Notes: a model not told the origin generated them from the letters alone. DNA of 64,000 nucleotides from Chromohalobacter sarecensis (GCF_023061135.1 NZ_JAKGAN010000003.1:291068-355067); one strand, 5' to 3'. Positions 8,235-17,450 are shown, counted from the first letter of the stretch. Numbers and translations: made by a program.

Positions 8235-8801
8235 ATGACCTTATCGCTCGATGCGCTAGACACGCCACTGCTGGGTATCGCCGCTTGGAGTGGGACCGGC
8301 AAGACGACGCTGCTTGAGGCACTTTTGCCCAGGCTGGCCGAGGCAGGCATGCAAGTGGCGGTGATCAAGCATGCCCATCACGCCTTCGATGTCGACCGTC
8401 CCGGCAAGGATAGCTACCGTCTGCGTCAAGCCGGTGCGACGCCGATGCTGGTGGCGTCGGGCAAGCGTTTTGCCTTGATGATGGAAACGCCCGAACGCGA
8501 GGAAGCCGATCTCGCGGCGCTGATTCCCCATGTCCTGCCCTTGGCGCCGGATCTGATTCTGGTCGAAGGCTTCAAAGCCTGGCCGCTGCCCAAGCTGGAG
8601 CTGCATCGCCAAGCAGTGGAAAAGCCGCTGATGGCGGCTGATGATCCCTGGGTACGCGCGGTGGCGACGCCCGACGATATCGCGCTGCCGAACGGTGTCG
8701 AGCGCTTGTCGATGGACGATCATGACGCCCTGATCGACTGGCTGCAGGCCTGGCCGCAACGTTGGTTCGAAATGCGTCGTGGCCCCCGGGAGACGTCATG
8801 A
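8235..8801 (+). CDS. mobB: Molybdopterin-guanine dinucleotide biosynthesis adaptor protein
   Basis: This is a 188-residue GTP-binding P-loop protein. The P loop is GIAAWSGTGKTTLLEAL near the N terminus, followed by the MobB-typical KHAHHAFDVDRPGKDSYR and LILVEGFK. MobB is non-essential in characterised bacteria and is thought to assist MobA. The 145-base gap from mobA is the largest inside the cluster, and I see no convincing promoter or terminator in it. The gene ends in an ATGA overlap with moeA. Confidence 0.9.
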   Translation: MTLSLDALDTPLLGIAAWSGTGKTTLLEALLPRLAEAGMQVAVIKHAHHAFDVDRPGKDSYRLRQAGATPMLVASGKRFALMMETPEREEADLAALIPHVLPLAPDLILVEGFKAWPLPKLELHRQAVEKPLMAADDPWVRAVATPDDIALPNGVERLSMDDHDALIDWLQAWPQRWFEMRRGPRETS

Positions 8802-10069
8802 CCTTATCCTGTTTTGAGCTAGGCGAGCGCATGCTCAGCGTCGACGAGACGCTCGAGGCCCTGGCGGCGATGACGCCGCCATCGGTCGCTACGCATCGAG
8901 TCAGCCTGGCGGCGGCTTGCGATCGGGTGCTGGCGGAGGATGCCGTCTCGCCGATCGACGTGCCGCAGAATACCAATGCCGCCATGGACGGTATCGCGCT
9001 GGCATGGCTCGACGATGTGCCAGCAGGCGATTTGTTCGTGGACGTGGTCGGCGATGTCCTGGCGGGTACGCGGTTGGCGACAGCGTTGGCGCCGGGCCAG
9101 GCGGTACGCATCACCACCGGGGCACCGCTGCCCGCTGGCGCGGATACTGTCATCATGAGCGAGCAGCTCGCTGATGCCGGCAGCCCAGAGCGTGTGCGTA
9201 TCGAACGGTCCGAGCGGGTGCGGCGTGGGCAGAATGTGCGCCAGGCCGGCGAGGATATCGCGCGCGGCCAACGTGCCTTGAGTGCTGGGACACGCTTACG
9301 GCCGCAGCACTTGGGACTGCTGGCCTCGCTGGGGTACGCGGAGATCGAGGTGTTTCGTCCGCTGCGCGTGGCGGTTTTTTCCACCGGTGATGAAGTCACG
9401 GCGCCGGGCGAGGCGCTGCCGCCCGCCGGCATCTACGATACCAACCGTTTTTCGTTGCAGGGCCTGCTGAACCGCTTGGGCTGCGACGTTATCGACCTGG
9501 GCATTCTCCAGGATGATCTCGACAGTATGCGCGACGCCCTTGCGGCGGCGGCCCGCGAGGCGGATATGGTAGTGACCAGCGGGGGCGTCTCGGTCGGTCA
9601 GGCCGACTGGGTCAAGCCCGCGCTGACGGCCATCGGCGAACTGGGGCTATGGCGAATCGCCATGCGCCCCGGAAGACCCTTGGCGTTCGGGCGTATCCAT
9701 CAAACGGATGGCGTGACGGTGCCTTTCTTCGGACTGCCCGGCAATCCCGTGGCGGTCATGGTGACTTTCCTGCAATTCGTGCAGCCGATGTTGCGGCGCA
9801 TGCAGGGTGAACATGACTGGCAACCGTCACGTCTCACGGCGCTGGCCGCCGAGCCATTGAAAAGCCGCGAGGGACGCGTCGATTACCATCGCGGTGTCTA
9901 TACCTGTGATGGGGCCGGCCAACTGTGGGTGCATACCACGGGCCGTCAAGGATCGGGCATTCTCAGCTCGATGGTGGCGGCCAATTGCCTTATCGAAATC
10001 GGTGACGGATGTGCCGCCGTCGAGGCGAGTGCGCCGGTGACGATACAACCGTTCGGTGACCTGACATGA
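8798..10069 (+). CDS. moeA: Molybdopterin molybdenumtransferase
   Basis: This enzyme inserts the metal oxyanion into adenylated molybdopterin. The protein has 423 residues, normal for MoeA. It shows the N-terminal AAMDGIAL motif (usually MDGYA), the [17 protein letters not shown] segment, VFSTGDEV and [11 protein letters not shown] of the MogA-like catalytic domain, and [15 protein letters not shown] near the end. ATG 8798 overlaps the mobB stop as ATGA and has GGGAG before it. An upstream in-frame GTG at 8762 is rejected. The gene overlaps the next one by four bases, implying translational coupling. Confidence 0.92.
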   Translation: MTLSCFELGERMLSVDETLEALAAMTPPSVATHRVSLAAACDRVLAEDAVSPIDVPQNTNAAMDGIALAWLDDVPAGDLFVDVVGDVLAGTRLATALAPGQAVRITTGAPLPAGADTVIMSEQLADAGSPERVRIERSERVRRGQNVRQAGEDIARGQRALSAGTRLRPQHLGLLASLGYAEIEVFRPLRVAVFSTGDEVTAPGEALPPAGIYDTNRFSLQGLLNRLGCDVIDLGILQDDLDSMRDALAAAAREADMVVTSGGVSVGQADWVKPALTAIGELGLWRIAMRPGRPLAFGRIHQTDGVTVPFFGLPGNPVAVMVTFLQFVQPMLRRMQGEHDWQPSRLTALAAEPLKSREGRVDYHRGVYTCDGAGQLWVHTTGRQGSGILSSMVAANCLIEIGDGCAAVEASAPVTIQPFGDLT

Positions 10070-10845
10070 GTTTGACCCATCTCAATGCACGTGGCGAAGC
10101 CCACATGGTGGATGTCGGCGATAAGGCCGAAACGCAGCGCGAGGCCGTGGCCAGCGGACGCATCATCATGCGCCCGGAAACACTGGCATTGCTGGCCGAG
10201 GGCGGCTTGCCCAAGGGCGATGTGCTGGCGACGGCGCGCATCGCCGGTATTCAGGCCGCCAAGCGCACGCATGAATTGATTCCCCTGTGCCATGCGTTGC
10301 TGCTGTCCAAGGTGAGTGTCGATTTTCGCCTCGATGAAGCGGCATCCTGTGTGCATGTCGAATCGCGTTGCCGTCTGGCGGGACGTACAGGTGTGGAGAT
10401 GGAGGCGCTGACCGCCGTCTCGGTCGCGTGCCTGACCCTCTACGATATGTGCAAGGCGGTCGACAAGGACATGACGATCGAAGGCGTGCGTCTGGAACAC
10501 AAGACAGGCGGCAAGTCCGGTGAGTGGCATCGCGCCTCTGCGGACGTATCCACGACGCGCGACGCGTCTGAACCCCCGTCCGTCGACAGCGCCGCCATAC
10601 GCGTCAAGTTTCTCGCCGAATTGCGCGAGCGACTCGATATCGAAGAAATTGAAGTGCCGGTCGCAGCGCTGAAAAGCCCCGATGTCGCCAGTCTCAAGGC
10701 CGCGCTTGAGGCACAGGATTCTCGCTTTTCGGCCTTGTCGGCCGCGCGCATTCTATGCGCCGTCAACCATGCCATGGCGAATGAGGAAACGTCGCTCTCC
10801 GAGGGGGATGAAGTGGCGTTTTTTCCGCCGGTTACCGGTGGATGA
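10066..10845 (+). CDS. moaC: MoaC-MoaD fusion: cPMP synthase joined to the molybdopterin-synthase sulfur carrier
   Basis: This 259-residue protein has two complete domains in one frame. Residues 1-156 are MoaC, which forms cyclic pyranopterin monophosphate from the MoaA product: [18 protein letters not shown], His76 in LCHALL, Asp127 and Lys130 in YDMCKAV, and the closing TGGKSG. A linker of about 20 residues (157-176) follows. Residues 177-259 are MoaD, ending in [13 protein letters not shown], the C-terminal Gly-Gly that is thiocarboxylated. No ATG, GTG or TTG lies in frame in the linker; the codon before the MoaD core is ATA. A separate moaD start is therefore not visible, and no separate moaD gene exists between here and moaE. 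MoaC and MoaD are normally two proteins. Confidence 0.92.
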   Translation: MSLTHLNARGEAHMVDVGDKAETQREAVASGRIIMRPETLALLAEGGLPKGDVLATARIAGIQAAKRTHELIPLCHALLLSKVSVDFRLDEAASCVHVESRCRLAGRTGVEMEALTAVSVACLTLYDMCKAVDKDMTIEGVRLEHKTGGKSGEWHRASADVSTTRDASEPPSVDSAAIRVKFLAELRERLDIEEIEVPVAALKSPDVASLKAALEAQDSRFSALSAARILCAVNHAMANEETSLSEGDEVAFFPPVTGG

Positions 10846-10855
10846 GGAGGCAATC

Positions 10856-11314
10856 ATGATCGATGTGCGTGTGCAGTCTCCGGTCTTCGATGTGGGCGAG
10901 GAGCAACGCCAATTGCTGGCGGGGCGTCGCGATATCGGTGCCGTGGTGACCTTCACCGGCTTGGTACGCGATTTCAATGAACGTCCGGACGTTCAGGCCC
11001 TGTCGCTGGAGCATTACCCCGGCATGACCGAAGCGGCGCTGCGTGACATTGCCGAGCAGGCGACGGCGCGCTGGCCGCTCGATGGGATACGCGTCGTGCA
11101 TCGTGTCGGCCGCTTGTCGCCGAGCGACCCTATCGTCATGGTCATGGTCGCGAGTGCCCATCGGCGCGTGGCATTCGATGCCTGTGATTTTCTCATGGAC
11201 TATCTCAAGACACGTGCGCCATTCTGGAAGAAAGAACACACTGCAAGCGGGACGTATTGGGTCTCGGCGCGTGACAGTGACGCGCGGGACGCGGCCCGTT
11301 GGGAGGAAGCATGA
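10856..11314 (+). CDS. moaE: Molybdopterin synthase catalytic subunit
   Basis: This 152-residue protein makes up molybdopterin synthase with MoaD and converts cyclic pyranopterin monophosphate to molybdopterin. Typical segments are [41 protein letters not shown] and the catalytic-site [10 protein letters not shown]. The start at ATG 10856 is set by AGGAGG at 10845-10850; the frame is open further upstream, inside moaC-moaD. The preceding fused gene supplies its MoaD partner. Confidence 0.93.
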   Translation: MIDVRVQSPVFDVGEEQRQLLAGRRDIGAVVTFTGLVRDFNERPDVQALSLEHYPGMTEAALRDIAEQATARWPLDGIRVVHRVGRLSPSDPIVMVMVASAHRRVAFDACDFLMDYLKTRAPFWKKEHTASGTYWVSARDSDARDAARWEEA

Positions 11315-12300
11315 CCGAGCTGATCGACAACTTTCAGCGCCAGATTCGCTATGTGCGTATCTCGGTGACGGATCGCTGTGATTTTCGCTGCGTCTACTGC
11401 ATGAGCGAGGACATGACGTTTTTGCCGCGCGCACAGATATTGACGCTCGAGGAGATCGAGCAGGTAGCACGTGCGTTCGTCGAACTGGGCGTAGAAAAGA
11501 TACGTTTGACCGGCGGAGAGCCGCTGGTGCGGCGTGGCATCGACGACCTGGTGTCGCGTGTCGGCGCGCTGCCGGGTCTCAAGGACTTCGCCATGACCAC
11601 CAACGGCGCGGGATTGGTCAAGCATGCCAAGGCACTGCGCGAAGGCGGTATGCAGCGTCTCAATATCAGCATTGATTCACTCGATCCCGAGCGCTTTCGC
11701 AGTTTGACGCGCACCGGCGATCTCGAGAATGTCATCGCTGGTATTCGTGCCGCGCGCGATGCCGGGTTCGAGCGTATCAAGCTCAATGCCGTCGTGCTCA
11801 AGGGGCGTAACGACGATGAGGTTCTCGATTTGGTCGACTTCGCGCGCCAAGAAGGCGTGGATATCAGCTTTATCGAGGAAATGCCGCTGGGTGACGTTTC
11901 CGATCATTCGCGTGAAGAAACCTTTTATTCCAGTGATGATGTCCACGCAGCCATTGCTTCGCGTTATGCGCTGTTGCCGACGACGGAAAATACCCTAGGG
12001 CCATCACGTTATTTCCGGATGCCGGATAGCGATTCGCGCATCGGGTTCATTTCACCGCACAGCCATAATTTCTGCGACACCTGTAACCGCGTCAGGGTGA
12101 CGGTGGAAGGGCGTTTGCTACTCTGCCTCGGCAACGAGCATTCGGTCGATCTACGCGAGGTTTTACGGCGTTATCCGGGTGATATGGAGCGTCTCAAGCA
12201 GCGCATCGTCGAGGCCATGCCCTTGAAACCCGAGCGCCATCATTTCCGTACGGATGGTGATGTCGATATCGTGCGCTTCATGAATATGACGGGCGGATAA
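11311..12300 (+). CDS. moaA: GTP 3',8-cyclase (radical SAM)
   Basis: This enzyme catalyses the first step of molybdopterin synthesis from GTP. The 329-residue protein has the radical-SAM cluster CDFRCVYC (Cys23, Cys27, Cys30), the second iron-sulfur site CDTC with a third Cys 13 residues later, and the conserved C-terminal Gly-Gly (MNMTGG) needed for activity in studied MoaA proteins. ATG 11311 overlaps the moaE stop as ATGA and has GGGAGG upstream. It is the last gene of the series. No T-rich terminator was found directly after it. Confidence 0.95.
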   Translation: MTELIDNFQRQIRYVRISVTDRCDFRCVYCMSEDMTFLPRAQILTLEEIEQVARAFVELGVEKIRLTGGEPLVRRGIDDLVSRVGALPGLKDFAMTTNGAGLVKHAKALREGGMQRLNISIDSLDPERFRSLTRTGDLENVIAGIRAARDAGFERIKLNAVVLKGRNDDEVLDLVDFARQEGVDISFIEEMPLGDVSDHSREETFYSSDDVHAAIASRYALLPTTENTLGPSRYFRMPDSDSRIGFISPHSHNFCDTCNRVRVTVEGRLLLCLGNEHSVDLREVLRRYPGDMERLKQRIVEAMPLKPERHHFRTDGDVDIVRFMNMTGG

Positions 12301-12391
12301 TGTTTTGTGCGTGCTCTTTATTCGCGGTAGCGTGATGCACCTCCTGACCATAAAGGTATAAGATTCAATTTGGATTGAGGAGATTATTTTC

Positions 12392-12419
12392 TTGCTAAAC
12401 CAAGTTCGAGTCATATACT
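12392..12419 (+). promoter_or_regulatory. Sigma-70 promoter of the H-NS-like gene
   Basis: The -35 is TTGCTA (12392-12397) and the -10 is TATACT (12414-12419), with a 16-base spacer, in an AT-rich stretch. The leader carries a small AACGCC/GGCGTT hairpin (12427-12440) before the GGAGGA ribosome site. Confidence 0.5.
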
Positions 12420-12476
12420 TTTCAGAAACGCCAAGGCGTTATGCTGCAGGTTGGTTATTTTAAATGGAGGAGGCGA

Positions 12477-12776
12477 ATGTCCACTGATACTCTGGAGCGC
12501 ATTGCGCGAAATAAAAACGTGGCTCGCGCTGCCGCGCGACAGCTCAGCATGGAGCAGCTCCACAAGCTGTCGGAAGTCATCGGTGAAGTGATCGAACAGA
12601 AGCAGCAGGAAGATCATAAGCGCCAAGCCGAAGAAGCCGATAAAGAGCGTAAGTTGGCGGAAATTCGTGAAGCGATGAGCGATGCCGGTCTTTCTTTGGA
12701 CGACTTGATGTCCGAACAGCCCCGCAAGCGTCGCGGGCGCCCGCCGAAGAAAGACAAGGAACGCAGCAAGAAGTAA
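12477..12776 (+). CDS. H-NS family nucleoid protein with AT-hook-like tail
   Basis: This 99-residue protein is highly charged. Residues about 1-75 resemble the H-NS oligomerisation region, a long coiled coil (MEQLHKLSEVIGEVIEQKQQ onward, ending REAMSDAGLSLDDLM). The normal C-terminal H-NS DNA-binding fold is absent. Instead the protein ends in a basic KRRGRPPKKDKERSKK segment, whose RGRPPK core resembles an AT-hook. It probably acts as an AT-rich DNA binder or as a modulator of full-length H-NS/MvaT proteins. ATG 12477 is chosen for its GGAGGA site; the frame is open to 12441. Confidence 0.8.
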   Translation: MSTDTLERIARNKNVARAAARQLSMEQLHKLSEVIGEVIEQKQQEDHKRQAEEADKERKLAEIREAMSDAGLSLDDLMSEQPRKRRGRPPKKDKERSKK

Positions 12777-12799
12777 GTAAGTGCCGCATATAGAACGAT

Positions 12800-12828
12800 A
12801 AAAAACGGACCTCAGGGTCCGTTTTTTT
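12800..12828. terminator. Bidirectional terminator
   Basis: A 12-bp stem, AAAAAACGGACC with GGTCCGTTTTTT, surrounds a TCAG loop. T runs are produced on both strands. It serves the H-NS-like gene and the convergent nuclease gene. Confidence 0.9.
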
Positions 12829-12837
12829 AATGCTGAA

Positions 12838-14520
12838 TCATGAGTCGAGAGGCGATGTCTCTTCCGCCGCCATGATATGCAGATGGACATCGGGAAGATG
12901 ACGCAGGTGCGCGTCGAGCCAACGCATCAAAGGGGCATGCAATTGTTGGCGTAACGTGGCGATGGTGTCCGCCTCATGCATGCCCAACTGATCATCGAGC
13001 CAATCGGCGAGAGCAATGTCGTCGAGTGCCAGGTTGTGACTGGTATCCCACAATAGGCGTCCTACGCGAGCCCACCCCGACGCCTGTCGAACGACCGGAA
13101 GCGTCAAACTCAAGATGCCGCTGCGGCGGTGCATGCTCGACATGGCGGGAGCGTGCAATCCTTCCAGCGGATGAATGCGGTTCTGGGTGACGATATGCGG
13201 TGCCAGAGAGTGTCGGGCAAGGCAGGTCAGACCTTCGTTATCGAAGCGGAGCATGTCGCCGTTGCGCGGGATCCAAGGCACCTCGATGCCCAGCGATTCC
13301 GCCAAGTCACGGTGCGCTTGTTGGTGTTGAAATTCGCCATGCACGGGCAGCAAGTGTTTGGGGGTAAGCCATCCATAAAGACGCTGCAATTCTTCCTGTG
13401 CGGGATGTCCTGAGGCATGCAGCTCGGGATGATTGCGTTCATCGTAAAGGGTGACGTGGGCGCGCTTGAGTCCCGCCTGTAACCGCTCGATCAGCAATTC
13501 GTTTCCCGGGATCGCCTTGGCCGAGAAAATCACGCTGTCGCCTGGCTGGAGTTCGAAATCGGCGTGCTGTCCCTGAGCCAGGCGGGACAGTGCGGAACGT
13601 GGCTCTCCCTGGCTACCGGTAGCGATGACCAACACCTCTTCGGGCGGCAAATAGCCAAGGTCGCGAACGGGGACCAGCGAGGGGAAGTCCTCGAGATAGC
13701 CAAGCCCTCGGGCGACATTCACCATGCGCTCCATCGAACGCCCCATGAGGCTGACGCGGCGTCCGCAAGCCTTGGCGGCACGGCCAAGTGCCAGGATGCG
13801 CGCCAGGTTACTGGCAAAGCAGCTGACGATCACGCGGCCGGAACAGGCGCCGATCGTCGTCTCGAGCGCGCGCGCGACGTCGCCTTCACTGCGGGAATGA
13901 CCGGCGACAGGCGCATTAGTGGAATCGCCGACGACGAGGTCAATAGGCGCCAGTGCCTGGAAACGCTGCGGGGATACGGGGTCACCGATCAAGGGCTCGG
14001 GGTCGAGTTTCCAGTCGCCGGTATGCAGGATCCGGTGAGCGGGGGTCGCCAATAGTAGAGCACAGCTTTCAGGAATCGAGTGCGGCAGTGGCAAGAAGCG
14101 TATATCGAAAGGACCGCTTTGTGTGGCCTCATCGGGCGTGATGACGTGGATCGCATCGGTGGGCAGTTGCTGCTCGGCGAAGCGTAGGCGCAGCAAGCCG
14201 GCGGCCAGTGGCGTGGCATGGATGGGGCATTGCCAACGTGGCCACAGCCAGGCAATCGCGCCGATGTGATCTTCATGCCCGTGCGTCACGAGGATCGCCT
14301 GAGGGACGATACCCAGAGAAGGCAGGAGGTCGACATTGGGGACTTGCAAAGGCGCCTGCGGAAGATCCTGGCGAATCATCATGCCGCAGTCGACCACGAT
14401 CCAGTGATCAAGGTGCCCGTAAAGAGTGAAATTCATGCCGATTTCACCGCAGCCACCGAGGGGCAGTATCTGAAGGGGCGGCTTGCGGCGGGGGCGTATC
14501 TGGATGCGTGGTTGGGACAT
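12838..14520 (-). CDS. rnj: Ribonuclease J-like metallo-beta-lactamase/beta-CASP nuclease
   Basis: This 560-residue protein has an MBL fold with ILPLGGCGEIGMN, the metal motif THGHEDHIGA (about residues 80-89) and HTGDWKLDP. The beta-CASP part has VVGDSTNA, VSCFASNLARI, VIATGSQGEPRSAL and the late HASGHPAQEEL and PVHGEF metal or nucleotide motifs. These are RNase J features. RNase J is a 5'-exo/endoribonuclease of RNA maturation. Most gammaproteobacteria rely on RNase E instead and lack it, so its role here is uncertain. It is transcribed divergently from purU. Confidence 0.85.
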   Translation of the reverse strand: MSQPRIQIRPRRKPPLQILPLGGCGEIGMNFTLYGHLDHWIVVDCGMMIRQDLPQAPLQVPNVDLLPSLGIVPQAILVTHGHEDHIGAIAWLWPRWQCPIHATPLAAGLLRLRFAEQQLPTDAIHVITPDEATQSGPFDIRFLPLPHSIPESCALLLATPAHRILHTGDWKLDPEPLIGDPVSPQRFQALAPIDLVVGDSTNAPVAGHSRSEGDVARALETTIGACSGRVIVSCFASNLARILALGRAAKACGRRVSLMGRSMERMVNVARGLGYLEDFPSLVPVRDLGYLPPEEVLVIATGSQGEPRSALSRLAQGQHADFELQPGDSVIFSAKAIPGNELLIERLQAGLKRAHVTLYDERNHPELHASGHPAQEELQRLYGWLTPKHLLPVHGEFQHQQAHRDLAESLGIEVPWIPRNGDMLRFDNEGLTCLARHSLAPHIVTQNRIHPLEGLHAPAMSSMHRRSGILSLTLPVVRQASGWARVGRLLWDTSHNLALDDIALADWLDDQLGMHEADTIATLRQQLHAPLMRWLDAHLRHLPDVHLHIMAAEETSPLDS

Positions 14521-14690
14521 CGTTATCCCTTAACGTGGAGATGCCCATTACTATACGGGATGCCCCGGCGCGGCCACAATCGAGGCTTCTTGTGGTGATC
14601 GAATTCGCTACAATAGACGCCCTCTGGTGAGACGTGCCGCCCTCAAGGGGCGCCGATCACCGCTTCATTTCAGGATTGATGGTAGCGCGC

Positions 14691-15545
14691 ATGTCCCATT
14701 CTTATCGTCTTATTGTCTCGTGCCCCGACCGCGTGGGCATCGTTTCCCGTGTATCCAGTTATATTGCCGGTCACGGAGGCTGGATCACCGAGGCCAATCA
14801 GCACTCGGACTTGGCCACCGGGCGCTTTTTCATGCGCTACGAGATCAAGGCCGAGTCGTTGCCGCTGAGTATCGATGCGATGCGCGACGACTTTTCCACC
14901 ATTGCCAGTGAGTTCTCGATGGACTGGGCACTGAGCGATACTGCGAAGCCCAAGCGCGTTGTCCTGATGGCCTCGCGTGCGTCGCATTGCCTGGTCGATC
15001 TGCTGTATCGCTGGACCGCGGGTGAACTCGATTGCGAGATCCCCTGTGTGATCTCCAATCATGAAGCGCTGCGAGCATTGGTCGAATGGCATGGCATTCC
15101 GTTTCACCATGTGCCGGTCGATGCGAACGACAAGGCGGCGGCATTCGCCCAGGTCGAGGCGCTGGTCGAAGAGGCGCGGGCGGATACGGTGGTGCTGGCG
15201 CGCTACATGCAGATTCTGCCGCCCAATCTGTGCCAGCGATACGCGGGGCGTATCATCAATATCCACCACAGCTTCTTGCCCTCGTTCGCCGGTGCCAAGC
15301 CTTATCATCAGGCCTACGCGCGCGGCGTCAAGCTGATTGGCGCGACGTGCCACTATGTGACCGAAGAGCTCGACGCGGGGCCTATCATCGAGCAGGACAT
15401 CCAGCGCGTGACGCACTGCCATACCGCCGATGATTTGGTGCGTCTGGGGCGTGACGTCGAGAAAGCCGTGCTGGCGCGGGGACTACGTTGGCATCTGCAG
15501 GACCGGGTCTTGATTCATGGCAACAAGACGGTCGTCTTCGCTTGA
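14691..15545 (+). CDS. purU: Formyltetrahydrofolate deformylase
   Basis: This enzyme hydrolyses 10-formyl-tetrahydrofolate to formate and tetrahydrofolate, balancing one-carbon pools and supplying formate for PurT. The 284-residue protein has an N-terminal ACT domain (LIVSCPDRVGIVSRVSSYIA) and a C-terminal formyltransferase domain with LARYMQILP, NIHHSFLPSF and the catalytic Asp in TEELDAGPIIEQD. ATG 14691 matches family N termini. An in-frame ATG at 14679, nearer to AGGA (14672-14675), is possible and would add four residues. Confidence 0.93.
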   Translation: MSHSYRLIVSCPDRVGIVSRVSSYIAGHGGWITEANQHSDLATGRFFMRYEIKAESLPLSIDAMRDDFSTIASEFSMDWALSDTAKPKRVVLMASRASHCLVDLLYRWTAGELDCEIPCVISNHEALRALVEWHGIPFHHVPVDANDKAAAFAQVEALVEEARADTVVLARYMQILPPNLCQRYAGRIINIHHSFLPSFAGAKPYHQAYARGVKLIGATCHYVTEELDAGPIIEQDIQRVTHCHTADDLVRLGRDVEKAVLARGLRWHLQDRVLIHGNKTVVFA

Positions 15546-15552
15546 AGCTAGG

Positions 15553-16599
15553 TCAGTCGAAAAGTGTCATCTGACGGCGCTGCGCCTCGGGCGTCAGGCG
15601 TACGCCGACCCCGAGTAGGCGAACGGGACGTTCGCCGCGTGCCCAGGCGCCGTCCAGCAAAGCCTGAAAGCGTGTGGCCAGCGCTTCGCGACCCGTGGTT
15701 TCCAGGGTCGTGCTGCTGAAGTCATCGAAGCGAACCTTGACGAACAGCTTGTGAATGGCCGGCGTACCGTGCCGCGTCAGGCGCGCCATCAAGCGCTCAA
15801 CGAGCGGCGAGAGCGCGTCGTGACAGCTTGCCAGGTCGGGCAGGTCGCGGTGATAGGTCGTCTCCACGCTGACAGACTTGCGTTCACGCTCGATCTGTAC
15901 CGGGCGTTCGTCGATACCTCGCGCCAGCTCGAATAGTCGACGTCCGAACTTGCCGAAGCGCTCGACCAGAGATTCGAGTGGCCATTCACGCAGGTCGCGG
16001 CAGGTGACGATGCCTAGGCCTTCGAGCTTGGCCGCCGTTGCCGGGCCGACGCCGTGCAGTTGCTTGACGGGCAAGGCGAGGAGAAAAGGCTCGATTTCGT
16101 CCGGCGCGATGACGCATAGCCCATCCGGTTTATCCCAGTCGCTGGCCAGCTTGGCGAGAAACTTGCTGGGTGCCGCGCCCACCGAGATGACGATACCCGT
16201 GCGTGCCAGCGCCTCCTGCTTGAGCCACTTGGCCATCCAGGTCGCGCTTCCCTGAAAGCGTGTGACCTCGCTGACATCTAGATACGCCTCGTCGAGAGAC
16301 AAGGGCTCCACCAGTGACGTCAATTCATGGAACAGCGCCTGGATGCGCGCCGAAACGGCGCGATACTTGTCGAAGTCCGGGGAGAGCCGTGTCAGATGCG
16401 GACACAAGCGCATGGCGCGCGCCATGGGCATCGCCGAATGGATGCCGAAGGCGCGCGCGGGGTAGTTGCAAGTGGCGACGACGCCACGCGTTTCGGGGCT
16501 GCCGCCGATCGCCAGGGGAATGTCACGTAACGCTGGATCGTCGCGCATTTCCACGGCGGCATAAAAGCAGTCGCAATCGGCGTGAAGGATCTTGCGCAT
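15553..16599 (-). CDS. dinB: DNA polymerase IV (Y family)
   Basis: This 348-residue translesion polymerase has an N terminus ILHADCDCFYAAVEM with the first metal Asp. The catalytic SLDEAYLDV holds the Asp-Glu pair, and the thumb helix-hairpin-helix (LHGVGPATAAKLEGLGI) is present. The C terminus QMTLFD fits the beta-clamp binding motif QxxLF. It starts 18 bases after the lexA stop on the same strand, so it is probably co-transcribed with lexA and SOS-induced. Confidence 0.95.
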   Translation of the reverse strand: MRKILHADCDCFYAAVEMRDDPALRDIPLAIGGSPETRGVVATCNYPARAFGIHSAMPMARAMRLCPHLTRLSPDFDKYRAVSARIQALFHELTSLVEPLSLDEAYLDVSEVTRFQGSATWMAKWLKQEALARTGIVISVGAAPSKFLAKLASDWDKPDGLCVIAPDEIEPFLLALPVKQLHGVGPATAAKLEGLGIVTCRDLREWPLESLVERFGKFGRRLFELARGIDERPVQIERERKSVSVETTYHRDLPDLASCHDALSPLVERLMARLTRHGTPAIHKLFVKVRFDDFSSTTLETTGREALATRFQALLDGAWARGERPVRLLGVGVRLTPEAQRRQMTLFD

Positions 16600-16617
16600 G
16601 ATGAACGGCGTGTCGGC

Positions 16618-17256
16618 TCAGTGCAGGCCGTTGCCGCCGCCGCCACGAATCACGCCGACGCCGAGACCTTCGATCTCGAGTTCCTGGTGGCGTAGATCGA
16701 CCTCGATGGGTGAAAAATCCTCGTTTTCGGCGAGCAGCCAGACATGATGGCCTTGACGCTTGAAGCGCTTGACGGTGACATCGTCTTCCAGGCGAGCGAC
16801 GACGATCTGACCATCGCGAATCTGTTGAGTGCGATGCACGGCGAGCAGGTCGCCATCGAGAATGCCGGCATTTTTCATCGAGAGCCCGCGAACGCGCAGC
16901 AGGTAATCGGCGCGAGGGGTGAAATAGTCGGGTGCGAGAGGGCAGTGCCGGTCGATGTGTGCCGCGGCGAGGATCGGGCTACCGGCGGCGACCTCGCCCA
17001 CGACCGGCAGGCCGTCGCCGTTGGCCGAAGCGCTATCGTCCTCCCCGGTGAGGCGGATGCCGCGTGAAGTGCCAGGAATCATGCGAATGACGCCCTTGCG
17101 ATCGAGCGCGCGAAGATGTTCCTCGGCGGCGTTCGGCGAGCGAAAGCCCAAGGCCCGGGCGATTTCGGCGCGCGTCGGTGGGTAGCCAAGCTCATTCATG
17201 GTCTTGACGATAAAATCAAAGACGTGTTGCTGGCGCGAAGTTAACGAGCGAGACAT
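16618..17256 (-). CDS. lexA: LexA repressor
   Basis: This 212-residue SOS repressor has an N-terminal winged helix ([27 protein letters not shown]). The self-cleavage site is the Ala-Gly bond in [10 protein letters not shown]. The serine/lysine pair of the latent protease lies in [16 protein letters not shown] (Ser) and [15 protein letters not shown] (Lys). The start at ATG 17256 is set by GGAGG just upstream and by family N termini. The upstream promoter overlaps SOS-like boxes. Its downstream partner is dinB. Confidence 0.96.
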   Translation of the reverse strand: MSRSLTSRQQHVFDFIVKTMNELGYPPTRAEIARALGFRSPNAAEEHLRALDRKGVIRMIPGTSRGIRLTGEDDSASANGDGLPVVGEVAAGSPILAAAHIDRHCPLAPDYFTPRADYLLRVRGLSMKNAGILDGDLLAVHRTQQIRDGQIVVARLEDDVTVKRFKRQGHHVWLLAENEDFSPIEVDLRHQELEIEGLGVGVIRGGGGNGLH

Positions 17257-17278
17257 GGGGCCTCCGGCAGGCACTGAC

Positions 17279-17328
17279 GTGTTCAAGCATACAGTATGTG
17301 ATTGTATCCAGTCTTTGGCGTGGTGCAA
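17279..17328 (-). promoter_or_regulatory. lexA promoter with two SOS-like boxes
   Basis: On the minus strand, -35 TTGCAC (17328-17323) and -10 TACAAT (17306-17301) are separated by 16 bases. Two CTG-N10-CAN elements overlap and follow the -10: CTGGATACAATCACAT (17311-17296) and CTGTATGCTTGAACAC (17294-17279). Each is an imperfect copy of CTGT-N8-ACAG. The tandem arrangement resembles the two boxes of enterobacterial lexA and implies autoregulation. Confidence 0.55.
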
Positions 17329-17419
17329 CCATTCGCGCCGTCATTCTCACAGGGGCATGGCGTTTCAAACGTGGAGGATTTGTCGTTATCGACGACAAGG
17401 CTTAGAATCGAAATGTTTT

Positions 17420-17431
17420 AAACATCCGTTT
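17420..17431. promoter_or_regulatory. PsrA-type operator
   Basis: The sequence AAACATCCGTTT is an AAAC-N4-GTTT inverted repeat, like the PsrA binding element of Pseudomonas. It lies 20 bases before the psrA start, consistent with autorepression. An overlapping ATGTTTTAAACAT palindrome (17413-17425) is also present. Confidence 0.6.
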
Positions 17432-17450
17432 ATTCCACGCGGGGCGCCCC

